This document shows positions 52,630-63,128 of a DNA stretch of 64,000 nt, piece by piece. The position numbers and the translations under genes are program-made. Origin of the DNA: JABWCI01 sp964415565 (GTDB lineage: Bacteria; Patescibacteriota; Gracilibacteria; BD1-5; UBA6164); NCBI GenBank assembly GCA_964415565.1, contig CAYQAV010000131.1:1-64000 (forward strand). Direction: 5' to 3'. The number at the start of each line of letters is the position of its first letter. Within the stretch, counting starts at the first letter, position 1. The notes below the pieces were generated by a model that ran no database searches, was not told the DNA's origin, and saw only the letters and a program-made list of their open reading frames with translations.

Positions 52630-52837
52630 TTTATTATATATATATAAAAAGTGAGCTAATTATAAATAAATTTATAATAAAGCAATATATAATTATTAAA
52701 ATAACTATTTTTAAATTTACAAGTAAATTTTTAGTTGTATAATATATAAATTATATTTTTTTATCAATAATTTTTGTAATTTTTAATATTTTACTTATAG
52801 TATACAAATAATATTATATTTATAACATCATTTAATA

Positions 52838-54268
52838 ATGATAAGAAGAAGATGAAGTAATTCTGTATTACAAAAAAATATAAAAGATTATATAGTTCCA
52901 ATTATATGATGAATATTAGTTTTATTTTTAATATTTTCTTTATTTTCATGAGATTCGTGAAATGAAACTAAAACTAATATTGAAAATCAATCTTGAATTT
53001 CAGTAAAATTGGATTCTGATTTATCAAGTGCTACATTAATCTATCCTTGAGATTATAAAAAAGAATTAGAGTGAGATCAAACTTTATACAAATGAGAAAA
53101 AGTTTTAGTAAAACAAGGAACGGTTAGTTTAAGTCTTGATAATTTAGTTAATTTTAAGGTTAATAGACTTTGAGAATTAACTTATCTTGAAAACTGAGAT
53201 TTTTTAGTTACATCATGAGAAATATGGCTTGATACTTCAAAATCTATTAATTTGAATATGAATTTTGCAAGTCTAAAAATAGATGAAAATTCACATTTAT
53301 CTTTTTCTCAAAATGAAGTTGAATCAACAATTTATTTAATATCTTGATTTGTAGAAGTTACTAATTTGGTATGAAAAAATACAGTTTTAGCACCAGGTGA
53401 AAAAATAACAATTTCAAGGGCTGATGCTTCAAAAAAAGATTTAGATTTAACAATTATTAAAGAAAATATAGATCAATTTTTCTTAAAATCTGATTGGTTT
53501 ATATTAAATAAATGAGCAATATATGTTTCTTTAAATTCTAAAGAAAATACTGATAATATTGGCTCTTGAACAACATTTACTTGATCTACTATAGTTTGAA
53601 GTAACGGTGATTTATTAACTTTTAATAATTTAGTTGATGAATCAAATGTTTCTTCTTCTTTGATTAAAATTTCTTGATCATATGTCAATTCAGATATTTC
53701 AAGTATTACTGTAAATTGAAAAAGTGCAGTATTGGATAAAACTACAAATACTTTTAAATTTGAAAATATTGATGTATCAAATAAAGAAAATGATTTAGTT
53801 TTCAAAATTTACGATGACTCAAATGATATAATTTCTAGATTTGTTTATACAGTTTATTATAGTTTAGGTTCATCAGGTAATATTACTTCTACAAGTTGAA
53901 GTACAACTAATTGATTTAAGGTTCAAACTTTTTCAGCAGATTGATCAGATTTTACATTTACAGCACCAACTACAACTAATACTTATACTTCAAATGAAAA
54001 CTTTATAACAATAAAATGAAAAGTTAATGCTGAATGAATTGATAAGGTTACAGTTAACGATTTTGAGTTATGATCATTTAATGGTTCTACTTGGAGATAT
54101 CATGCTGATGTTGAATATAATAATTTAGCAGATTGAACAAATGTATATGAAGTAAAATATTTTTCAGATTGAAAATTAGTGTTTACTAATTATTATACTA
54201 TAATTAGAAAATGAAATAAAACTAATGATGAACCATTAATTGAAATTTCTACTGAAAATACACAATAA
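52838..54268 (+). CDS. Membrane-anchored protein with FecR-like domain, 476 aa
   Basis: A basic N-terminus (R-R-R) precedes a transmembrane helix at about residues 25-43, and the rest is extracytoplasmic. Residues ~60-205 follow a FecR-like beta pattern (G-E-I-W-L-D-T-S-K-S, L-I-S-G-F-V-E-V, L-A-P-G-E-K-I-T-I). FecR domains sense signals at the envelope in other bacteria. The remainder is beta-rich, perhaps Ig-like. No sigma factor is adjacent. Confidence 0.65.
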
Positions 54269-54297
54269 AAAAATCCTTAAAGGATTTTTTTATTGTG
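54261..54297. terminator. Bidirectional terminator after the FecR-like gene
   Basis: CACAATAAAAAAATCCTT pairs with AAGGATTTTTTTATTGTG. It begins inside the last codons of the gene and also faces the convergent thioredoxin-like gene. Confidence 0.8.
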
Positions 54298-54304
54298 TAT
54301 TTTT

Positions 54305-54625
54305 TTAACAAGAACATCAACTTCCACACCCACCAGGAGCACAACTAGAACCAGTTTCTCATCCACCAATTATACTTATGAACATAGCTTTAATTTCTTC
54401 ATCACTTGGAATTATTCATTCAAAGATTGTATCCTTAAAATCAATAGATTCTTCTTCAACAATTAACGCAGGTTCACTTTTTATATTTAATTCAGTTTTT
54501 AGTGTTTCATCATTTGTAAGTTCAATACTTATAAAATCTGATAATCCAAGTTCTTCTAATGCATTAATTACTTTTGTATTTAGTTCATTAGTATTCTCTA
54601 CACTTCAATATATTTTTACTTTCAT
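54305..54625 (-). CDS. Thioredoxin-fold-like protein with Cys-rich tail, 106 aa
   Basis: The first ~75 residues follow a thioredoxin-like pattern (K-V-K-I-Y-G, alternating helix and strand, cis-Pro-like S-E-P-A-L-I-V), but the usual CxxC after the first strand is missing. The last 15 residues contain four Cys in C-A-P-G-G-C-G-S-G-C-S-C. The tail could bind metal or replace the lost redox site. No family name is certain. Confidence 0.6.
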
Positions 54626-54655
54626 TTTTTTGTATGTTATCATATAAATAAAAAT

Positions 54656-54690
54656 AGTATTTGAATTATACTTCAAATACTATTTTTTAA
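54656..54690 (-). terminator. bL25 terminator
   Basis: AGTATTTGAA pairs with TTCAAATACT, 13 bases beyond the rplY stop on the minus strand, with A/T runs on both sides. Confidence 0.75.
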
Positions 54691-54702
54691 AAATTATTTT
54701 TA

Positions 54703-55305
54703 TTATTTTGTTTCTTCAACAGGAGTTTCAACTACAACTGTCTCTTCAATTTCAACTTTAGCTGGTTTATTTGCAGATACAACTATATCATCAGAATTAG
54801 CATGAATTTCAAATTTATCAGAAATTTCTAAATCAGAAATCCTAATAACATCTCAAATTTCAACTAATTTTGATAAATCAACTACAAAAGAATCTACTAA
54901 ATCTTTAGGTAAAACTTTTACTTCTATTTCTTTGATATGTTCTTCTAATATAGCACCTTCTTTTATAGCTTTTGAATTACCAACAAAAGATAAATGAATT
55001 TTAGTATGAACTTTTTCACCTTTAGTAATAGCAATAAAGTCAATATGTTGAAAATCTCAGTTAACTGGTTCTCTTTGAATATCATGAACTAAAACTTCAA
55101 TAGATTTTTTTTCTATTTTTATATTAATAATATGAGATTCTCAAGATATTCTAAATAGTTTTAAAAACTCTGAATAATCTATTTTTATAGCTATAGGTTC
55201 TTGTTTTTTTCAGTAAACTACAGCTGGTATCATTTTTGCCGCTCTTATTTCTTTGTTTTTTTCCTCAGTATTTCTAATTTGAGCATTTAAATTTAGGTTT
55301 TCCAT
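54703..55305 (-). CDS. rplY: Large ribosomal subunit protein bL25 (CTC form), 200 aa
   Basis: bL25 binds 5S rRNA. The N-terminal L25 domain shows I-P-A-V-V-Y-G-K, then V-L-V-H-D-I-Q-R-E-P and D-F-Q-H-I-D-F, which are family hallmarks. The C-terminal TL5/CTC beta domain has E-G-A-I-L-E and L-P-K-D-L-V-D. An acidic tail ends the protein. The length fits the two-domain CTC form. Confidence 0.93.
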
Positions 55306-55455
55306 AGTCTTGATTTGATATATAATAATATTTTAAATTAAAAAGCCTGCAAATTCTAATCATAAAACTTAAATTTGCAAAACTTTTTTGAAAAATTCTA
55401 TTTTTATGTTTTAAATATAAAATTGCAGTTTTAAACTTTTATTTTTTTTGCAATT

Positions 55456-57351
55456 TTATCTAATTATAATTTTATTATCACTTATTTCAAAAGTTAGTTT
55501 GTATAATCAAGATTCATTTAATACCAATATTTCTCAATCATAATTTATATAAAAATCTTTAATTATTTTAGTATTTCATTCAATTTGTCATACATATGTT
55601 AAATTTTGAGTATTTTTATAGTTAGTAGTATTTGGTTTAAATATCCAAATTTTATTGTTTAATAAAATATAAACATAATTTAGATTAGCTCTAGCAATTA
55701 TACTTGTACTTTTTCACTCTTCTAATACATAACTTTTAGGTAATTTATTTATCATTATTGATTCAAGTCTATATGGTGAAGAAAAAAATTTAACTATTGA
55801 TAAATCTTTTTTTAACATATAAAATCATCAATCAATCGCAATTGATAATACATCTCAAATTTGTTTTAAGTCTTCATCTTTTAAATATGATTCTGCTGCT
55901 TTGAAATTATCTCAAGAAGCAATATGTTTATTTAATTGATTATTAGTTCATAGAGTATATATATTTGTTGAATATGTGCTAATTGATTTAATATCTTCCC
56001 ATTTAGTTTGTCATATTACATTCACGAAATTAAAATATCAATTTTTTGTAAATTTAACTATTTTAGATGTATTTGTTAATAAAAATAAATTGTTATCTAT
56101 AAATAATCAATCAATAAAATATTCGTTTTCAGCTAAATTATTAAAAGTATATATTTGAGGTTTTGCTGTTGATAATATAGGTCATACAACTCATTTTTTC
56201 TCAATTATATAAGGAATTAAATTATTTTTAGCTATTTTTACTGTGTTATTTCATTCTATCAATTGAATTAAATTATTTTCATTTTCTTCAAATATTTCTA
56301 TTTTATTGAATTGTTTTTTTAATATATTTATACTTTCAGTTAATTTTGCTAAATCTCATAAATATATTTCTTGTTTTTGTACTTCGGAAACTAAAGTTTC
56401 AGCTTCTTTTATATTTTTTTCAAATGCATCTGGATTTGCTATATTTTCAGATGCCTGACTAATAATATTTTTAATTTCATTTATGTTTACTTTTGCAGTT
56501 TCTTTAACTTCTGTTTGAGTAGTTATTGAAACTATTGTTGAAAGTGAATAATACAAGAAAAATACTGCAATACTAATTCATCAAATTAGAATTATATTTT
56601 TTATAAGTTTAGATTGTGTTTTTAATTTATCAAATACAATTAAACTTTTTCATATTATTTTTTTTGAAAAATTATTGTCTATAGCTTTTGCTAAATGATT
56701 TTTTAATATTTCAAATTTTTCATTTTCTTTTATATATTTTTTACTTTTAAATTTCATTGAACTAACTAGACAATTAGAATCAAGAATTTCACTTTTTAGT
56801 ATATTTTTAATATTTTTATTAAAAATTTTTATATCTTCTGAAAGTATCAATCAGTCAATAATATCACTTTTAGATAGAAAATTTAATAATTCAATAGTTG
56901 AAGAAATAACTATTTCTCAAGAAGTTAATTTTCATTCTGAAATATATGAAAATTCTTCTTTATTTTCTCATTTTTCAGTTAATTCAATTATTTCAGAGTT
57001 TTTGTTTATAAGACAAGCAGATGATTTTCAAATATTTGAAAATGTATAAATATTTTCATTTAGTATTCAAATAATCATATCAAGTTCATCCTTTTGTTCT
57101 TGATCTTGTTTCCAATTTTTAATATATAAATTTATATGCTCTAATGCAATCATAAAATCATTATAAGTATCTGTTTTACTTATTTTATCTATTAAATACT
57201 CAAGAGTATTATTTAATAAATTTTCAGCTAATTTTTGGCTTGAAGAACTTATTAATATAAAACATTCTAGATTATTATCTAGATTTATATTTCTTTTTAT
57301 AATTGTATTTTGTTTTTCAAAATCTACTTTTTTTACACTAATTTCAAACAT
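55456..57351 (-). CDS. Membrane protein, PP2C-like N-domain and beta-propeller-like C-domain, 631 aa
   Basis: The first ~180 residues resemble a degenerate PP2C-type phosphatase sheet (C-F-I-L-I-S-S, I-Y-T-F-S-N-I-G-K-S-S-A), but the metal-binding Asp residues are not clear. A transmembrane helix (I-I-L-I-G-G-I-S-I-A-V-F-F-L) lies at about 250-268, followed by a coiled coil (280-345). The C-terminal ~280 residues contain repeated strand pairs suggestive of a beta-propeller. It could couple an external sensor to a cytoplasmic domain. Function unknown. Confidence 0.65.
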
Positions 57352-57474
57352 TTTTATTTTATTAAAAATTATTTTTCCTTTAAAAAATTATATAAAAAAG
57401 TTTTAAATTTCAAAATTGAAATATATTTTTTTTTAAATATAATTTAAATCTAAATATATTTTAACTTCAAAAAA

Positions 57475-58737
57475 TTGTTATTAGTAAGATGAAAAAAAGA
57501 ACTTATTTGAAAAGTTCAAATAAGTGGTTCAAAAAATGCAGCACTACCTATGCTTTGAGCGGCTTTACTTTTAAACTGAAAAGTTAAATTAAAATCTATG
57601 CCTAAAATTTGAGATGTTCAAACATTTCTTGATATTTTGGAATGAATTTGAGTTAAGTATTCTTGGGAAGGGAATACATTATTTTTTGATTCATCAAATA
57701 TAAATAATGTTAATCTTAATTTTGAAAAGATAAAAAAAATCAGATCTTCTATTTTCTTACTTTCACCATTATTACATTTTTTTGGTAAGATAAAAATACC
57801 ATTTCCAGGTTGATGTAGCATAGGTAAGAGACCAATTGATGCACATTTAAATTGATTGGAAGCAATTTGATATAATTATACTTTTGAAAATGACGAAATT
57901 ATTCTTGATTGAGTTTTAAAAAGTTGAGACAAGATTTTAAATGCTTGATTTTGAGTTAGCTCAACTGAAAATTTAATTGTTGCAAATGTACTTAGAAATT
58001 GAGTAACAATTATAAAATCGGCAGCAATAGAACCACATGTTATGAATTTAATTAGTTTTCTAAGAAGGGCAGGAGCTGACATAAAGATAAGATATAATCA
58101 TGAAATTATTATATCTTGAGTTAGTAAATTATCGTCAGATTTTGAATTTGAAGTTGTTACTGATTATATAGAATCAGGAACATATATGATTATTTGAGCA
58201 TTAGCTTCAAAAGAATACTTGGATATAGTTGATGCAAGAATAGATGATTTATATGTTTTTATAGAAAAATTAAAGGAAGCTTGAGTAAGAGTAGAAGATT
58301 TATGAAATGATACACTTAGAGTTTATAGAGCTGAAAAATTAAAAGCTATACAAGTACAAACAAATTTATTTCCAGGTTTTCCAACAGATTTACAATCGCC
58401 ATTTGCTATACTTCAATCGCAAGCAGAGTGAGTAAGTAAGATTCATGAAGTATTATTTGAATGAAGATTAAATTTTTTAGTAGAACTTGAAAAAATGAGA
58501 GCAAATGTTGCAGTTATGAATCCTCATGAAGCACTTATATTTTGACCAAATAAGTTAAAATGAGGTGTTACAGTAACTTCTTGGGATTTAAGAGCATGAG
58601 CTGCAATGGTTATTGCTTGACTTATAGCCGAATGAGAAACAAAAATTACAAATGTTGAATACATATATAGATGATATGAAGATTTTGTAAATAAATTAAA
58701 AGATATATGAGCTGATTTAGAAGAAGTTAATGATTAA
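57475..58737 (+). CDS. murA: UDP-GlcNAc 1-carboxyvinyltransferase MurA, 420 aa
   Basis: MurA performs the first committed step of peptidoglycan synthesis. I-S-G-S-K-N-A-A-L-P-M-L (16-27) and P-G-G-C-S-I-G-K-R-P with catalytic Cys114 are conserved, as are the E-N-L-I-V-A-N and A-A-I-E-P loops. No ATG is in frame before the conserved N-terminus. The best start is TTG at 57475, which gives a normal 420-residue length. The ATG at 57489 is out of frame. The presence of MurA implies the cell makes its own peptidoglycan precursors. Confidence 0.94.
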
Positions 58738-58755
58738 TTTTTAAAATAAAGTATT

Positions 58756-58947
58756 ATGAGAGCATTTTGAATATTTTTAATAATTTTTTGAGCTATAATT
58801 ATTTATTTTCCTGAAATTATAGCTTATTTATTATGATGATTATTAGTTTTTATATGATTTAATATATTATGATTTGGTATCATATCTAAAAAGAAAAATC
58901 CAACTGAAAATTATGTTAAATTTTGAAACTACAAAATTTTTAGGTAA
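58756..58947 (+). CDS. Small two-helix membrane protein, 63 aa
   Basis: Two hydrophobic helices (about 4-19 and 22-44), rich in Gly from TGA codons, end in a basic tail. It starts 18 bases after murA and ends at a terminator, so it is likely co-transcribed with murA. It resembles small DUF3096-like proteins only loosely. Confidence 0.6.
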
Positions 58948-58976
58948 AAAGAGAGTTTTTTAAAACTCTCTTTTTA
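58946..58976 (+). terminator. Terminator of the murA unit
   Basis: AAAAAGAGAGTTTT pairs with AAAACTCTCTTTTT, directly after the small membrane protein gene. Confidence 0.85.
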
Positions 58977-59026
58977 TTTTGTTAAAAAATTATATAATAA
59001 AACTAATTTAAAAATAAATTTAATAT

Positions 59027-60001
59027 ATGTTAGAGTCAATTTTTATATACATATTACTTTTTTTGATTTCATTTTTTCCAATTGTTATTTGGGCTTATTC
59101 ATTTTCATTTATAGATGATAATCCACTTAATAAAAAGAGATTTATGGTTTGAATCTTGTGATGAATCTTGTCTGTAATCCCTATATTACATTTAGATAAG
59201 ATTATGAACTTTTTGAACTTTGAATATTTAAATGTTTTTTATTTTGCATCTAAGATAAAAGATTTACTTACAAGTTTTGAATTTTGAGTTTCTCTTAGTT
59301 TATTTTTATTTTTAGTTGTTATATTTTCGTTTTTTCTAGGTTGATTTTTTAAGCAAAAATCTAGTATATTAAAAATTTATATTAAAAATATAATTAGTTT
59401 TTTGATATTTATATTTATCTTAAGTTTTGTTTTATTTATAGTGAATTTTTTATTACAAAAAGTAGATTTTAGCATAGAAAATCCGATAATGTTTTGAACT
59501 ATTATTTTCAATACATTTAAATTAGTTATATTTTATTATGTAATAGTTGCTTTTATCGAAGAAGCATCTAAGCATTTTAATTTTTTACAATCAAGTGTTT
59601 TTTATATAAAAAATGTAAAAGATTGAGTTTTATATGCTATATTTGTAGCTCTTTGATTTAGTTTTATAGAAAATATGTTATATCTATATAATTATTATTT
59701 AGTATCTGGTTTATCTTTTGAGCTTATAAAATTGTATTTTTTCCGTTCCGCTTTTTCAATTATGGTTCACATCTTATCAAGTAGTGTTTTAGCTTATTAT
59801 TTTTCAAAAGCACTTATTTTATATAGATGAAAAGATTTAAGTTTGCCTTATTTAAAGATATTTTCTTACGGTTTATTACTAAGCATAGTTCTGCATCTTA
59901 TTTTTGATGTTGCTCTTACACTAGGTTTTATTTTTATTATTTTTATATATTTTATTTGAGGATATCTTTATGTAAGTTTTATATTTTATAAGGAAGACTA
60001 A
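59027..60001 (+). CDS. PrsW-family intramembrane metalloprotease, 324 aa
   Basis: Eight or so transmembrane helices are visible. The PrsW motifs are clear: F-I-E-E-A-S-K (Glu178/Glu179), F-S-F-I-E-N-M-L-Y, R-S-A-F-S-I-M-V-H and H-L-I-F-D-V. PrsW of Bacillus cleaves the anti-sigma factor RsiW; here the substrate is unknown and no sigma or anti-sigma gene is adjacent. Confidence 0.88.
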
Positions 60002-60119
60002 ACTTAAAAATATAATAACTATATTGTCTAGTCATAATTTTTTGAAAAGAGTATGTATTATATATAATTTGTTTAGTTATAATAATATTAGGCTAATGTA
60101 AAAATTGTGTGCTAGAAAT

Positions 60120-60689
60120 TTATAAATTTCTTTCATAAAGCCATAGTGAAATAAACGAAATTAATCTCTTTAAATCTTTTCAACAATTACTCTGAGGTTT
60201 CTTTGAAATATTATTTTTAATCTATCTTTTTATATGAGTCAAACATCTTTGAATTTTAGCATTTGGAAATACTTTTTCAATTGCTTTTTTAATATTTTTA
60301 GCTCATTCTACAACAACTCACTCTATTTGATATTTAAATTCATCTTTAAGAACTTTCAAGTCTTCTTTTATATATTCATATCTTTCTGAATTATAAAATC
60401 AAAAATAGATTACTTTTTTATTTATATAATCATAGTAAATAATTAAACAAATCTTTTTAGTAATCCAAGTTCAATCAATCATAATATATTTAACATTATC
60501 AAAAATTAGATCAATTTGATATATAAAATTATTATCTAATTTTCCTCTGATATATTTTAATAAATCTAGTGTATATTTTGATTTTTGAAGTCATAATTGT
60601 CTTGATGAATATCATTCAGTTAACCAATCAGTAAATATTTTTTCTAATTTAATTTGATGGATTTTTGTATCATGATTTTGCGTGACGAA
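60120..60689 (-). pseudogene. Degraded IS256-family (IS1249-like) transposase
   Basis: Read on the minus strand with TGA as Gly, the frame gives I-M-I-D-G-T-W-I-T-K, then G-V-V-V-E-G-A-K-N-I-K-K-A-I, F-P-N-A-K-I-Q-R-C-L-T-H-I-K-R and K-P-Q-S-N-C-G-K-D-L. This is the pattern of IS1249-type DDE transposases. It lacks the N-terminus (stop TAG just upstream) and has an internal TAG after the H-I-K-R motif. The second catalytic Asp position reads Glu. No terminal inverted repeats were found. It is an inactive relic. Confidence 0.7.
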
Positions 60690-60807
60690 CTAAGATTATA
60701 GTTTTTATATTATTTATAAATATTTTTAAATATAATTATTTATTATTATATTGCAATTTACTCTAAAAAACTATAATTAAACTAAAGTATTTTTAACACA
60801 AAAAAAT

Positions 60808-61320
60808 ATGCTGTACGAAAAAATAAAGCAAACCTTAAAAGAAAAAGATATTTATTTTGATGAAATAAAACATGAAGTTTCTGAAACTTGTGATGATTCA
60901 AAGAAATTTAGGATTGAGGCTTGATTGGATTGAGTATGAAGTAAGAATATAGTTTTTCATGCTAAGTGAGAATTTTATCTTGTTACTACGATTTGAGACA
61001 AAGAAATAAAAGCAAGGAAATTTAAAAAAGAATTTTGCACAAAAGATATCAGATTTGCTTACGGGGAGGAAATTAAAAGTCTACTTTGAGCAACTATTTG
61101 AAGTATTCCACCATTTGGTTTTTGAAATGAAAATATAAAAATATTTATTGATAAAGAAATATTTTTTCATGATTATTTTATGTTTAACCCTTGAATTCCT
61201 ACAAAAACAATTAGAGTTAAAACTTCGGATTTATTACAGATATATAAATCACTTAAAAATGAAATAAAAATCTTTGATTTTTCTATGGAAGATGCAAGTT
61301 TTGAGGAATTAATTAAATAA
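60808..61320 (+). CDS. YbaK/EbsC-family aminoacyl-tRNA deacylase, 170 aa
   Basis: The fold of prolyl-tRNA editing proteins is indicated by the central F-R-I-E-A-G-L-D-G, K-A-R-K-F-K-K-E-F and the diagnostic G-A-T-I-G-S-I-P-P-F-G-F segment. It would hydrolyse mischarged tRNA. The length is typical. It follows the transposase relic and precedes an MgtC-like gene by 22 bases. Confidence 0.82.
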
Positions 61321-61342
61321 CTTATTTTTTAAATATATAAAA

Positions 61343-62701
61343 ATGAATGTAGATATAATCTTACAATTTTTTTTAGCAATGTGACTTTGAGCTCTTGTTT
61401 GAATGGAAAGATGAATAAATGAAAAAACTAAATTACTTAGTAAATCATCTATTTCTTTTTGAGATATAAGAACTTTTTCTTTGATTGCACTTATGTGAGC
61501 TATAAGTACATATTTAACTATGGATTCTGGTAATATTTTTTTTATAGCCTGAGCTTTGGTTATAGTATGACTTTTTATATTGGTTTATTATACTTATAGT
61601 ATTTTTAAAGAAAAACAATTTTGATTAACTACAGAATTAGCATCAATTATAACATTTTTTCTTTGAGTTTTTATTATGGTTTGATATTCACAAATTGCAA
61701 TAATCATGTCTATTGTTTTGACATTTTTATTATCATCTAAATGACTTTTGACTACTATTCTTGATAAAGTTAGTAGAGAAGAGTTAAATAATACGATAAA
61801 ATTTGCGGTTATATCAATGGTTGTTCTACCTCTTTTACCAAATGAAAAATTTTCTATTTCAGAATTATTGAGTTATATTTGATATACAAATCCAATAAAT
61901 AACAATATATTAAATCTAGAATTTTTAAATTTTTATTGAATTTGGTTTTTCGTAGTTTTGATGTCAGCAATTTCATATGCATGATATGTAATGAGTAAAG
62001 TTATTTGAGAAAAAGGTAGTATTTTGGCAAGTTGAGCTATTGGTTGACTTGTGTCAAGTACGGCAGTTGCAGCTTCTATGTCAGAATCAAGTAAAAATGA
62101 TTTTAAAAATACTTCTATGTATGTAGTTTCTACTCTTTTAGCTTCAACAATAATGTTTGTTAGAGTTATAATTATAGTATTATTTTTTAATATAAATATG
62201 ATTTCTTCAATACTTCTGCCAAGTTTATTAATGCTTTGTTGAATGATTTTATATATGGTATATTTTTATCATAGTTCTATAAATAAGGAATTAAAAGTTG
62301 AAACATTAAATTTTGAAGAAAAGAAATACAGTAGCCCTTTTAGTGTTGCTCCAGCATTAAAATTTGCATTATTTGTATTATTTATTAAATTTGTTGCTTG
62401 AGTTTGATCTTTGTATCAAGATGTTTGGTGAGATTATTTTTTCTATGTATTATGAGTTATATCATGACTTGCAGATGTAGATGCGATAAGTCAAACAATG
62501 TCAGTTGATGCAATTGACTGAAAAGTATCAGCTGAACTTGCTGCAATGACTATAATTATAGCAGTTATTTCAAACAATTTAGTTAAGTGATCTATTGCTA
62601 TTAAATTTTGAGAAAAGAAGTTTTGAAATTCAGTTATGATGTGATTTGTGGTTTCTATGATTATGTGAATTGTTGGGATTGTGTTCTTAAAAGTAGTGTA
62701 A
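61343..62701 (+). CDS. MgtC/SapB plus DUF4010 membrane protein, 452 aa
   Basis: The N-terminus A-M-G-L-G-A-L-V-G-M-E-R-G is the MgtC/SapB signature. About 11 transmembrane helices follow. The second half has the DUF4010 pattern, with G-G-L-V-S-S-T-A-V-A-A-S-M-S and S-G-L-A-D-V-D-A-I. Such fusions are predicted transporters or regulators of ion balance. It ends in a strong terminator. Confidence 0.85.
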
Positions 62702-62704
62702 AAC

Positions 62705-62737
62705 AAAAAAAGTTCTAGAAAATCTAGAACTTTTTTT
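62705..62737 (+). terminator. Terminator of the MgtC/DUF4010 gene
   Basis: AAAAAAAGTTCTAGA pairs with TCTAGAACTTTTTTT around an AA loop. Confidence 0.85.
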
Positions 62738-63128
62738 GTAAAATATTTTATGTCCTTTTGTGAAATATCTTCATACTTTTGTCACCAAAAGGTAGCAAAA
62801 GTTTTAGGGGTTTTTGAACTAGCTTGTTAAGTTTTATCTCTTACGGCTAATAATCACTATCTCAACCTCTAAGACCCCTGGATGTTTCTAGAAGTTTTTT
62901 AAAAAATAATTTTAAGAAAAAAAATGCAATATAACACTCAATGAGAATTTACATCTGTTTTGTGCTCATTGCGGATTTTTAAGGCTGCATAAGCCTTAAA
63001 GAATTTTGGTACCTTTTGGTCACAAAAGTACATATTGTTTTCTTTTGGTTACAAAAGTAGGAAGTGTTTTCTTTTGCCTTTAATCATATTTAAAATATAA
63101 TCAACTTATTATTAATAATAAAAAATAA
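62738..63128. repeat. Structured intergenic region with palindromic CTTTTG..CAAAAG elements
   Basis: This 391-bp stretch has no ORF I can support. It is visibly richer in G+C than its surroundings. CTTTTGTCACCAAAAG (from 62777), CTTTTGGTCACAAAAG (63013-63028) and CTTTTGGTTACAAAAG (63042-63057) are copies of one imperfect palindrome. Two more stems are visible: CAATGAG with CTCATTG (about 62940 and 62966), and TTTAAGGCT with AGCCTTAAA (62978-63000). AGGGGT and ACCCCT can pair at longer range. It may be a structured RNA, a small non-autonomous mobile element or a repeat cluster. Confidence 0.5.

Noticed and set aside
57489..57587. ATG-initiated ORF at the murA start
   Set aside because: It is out of frame with the conserved MurA N-terminus and ends quickly in TAA.
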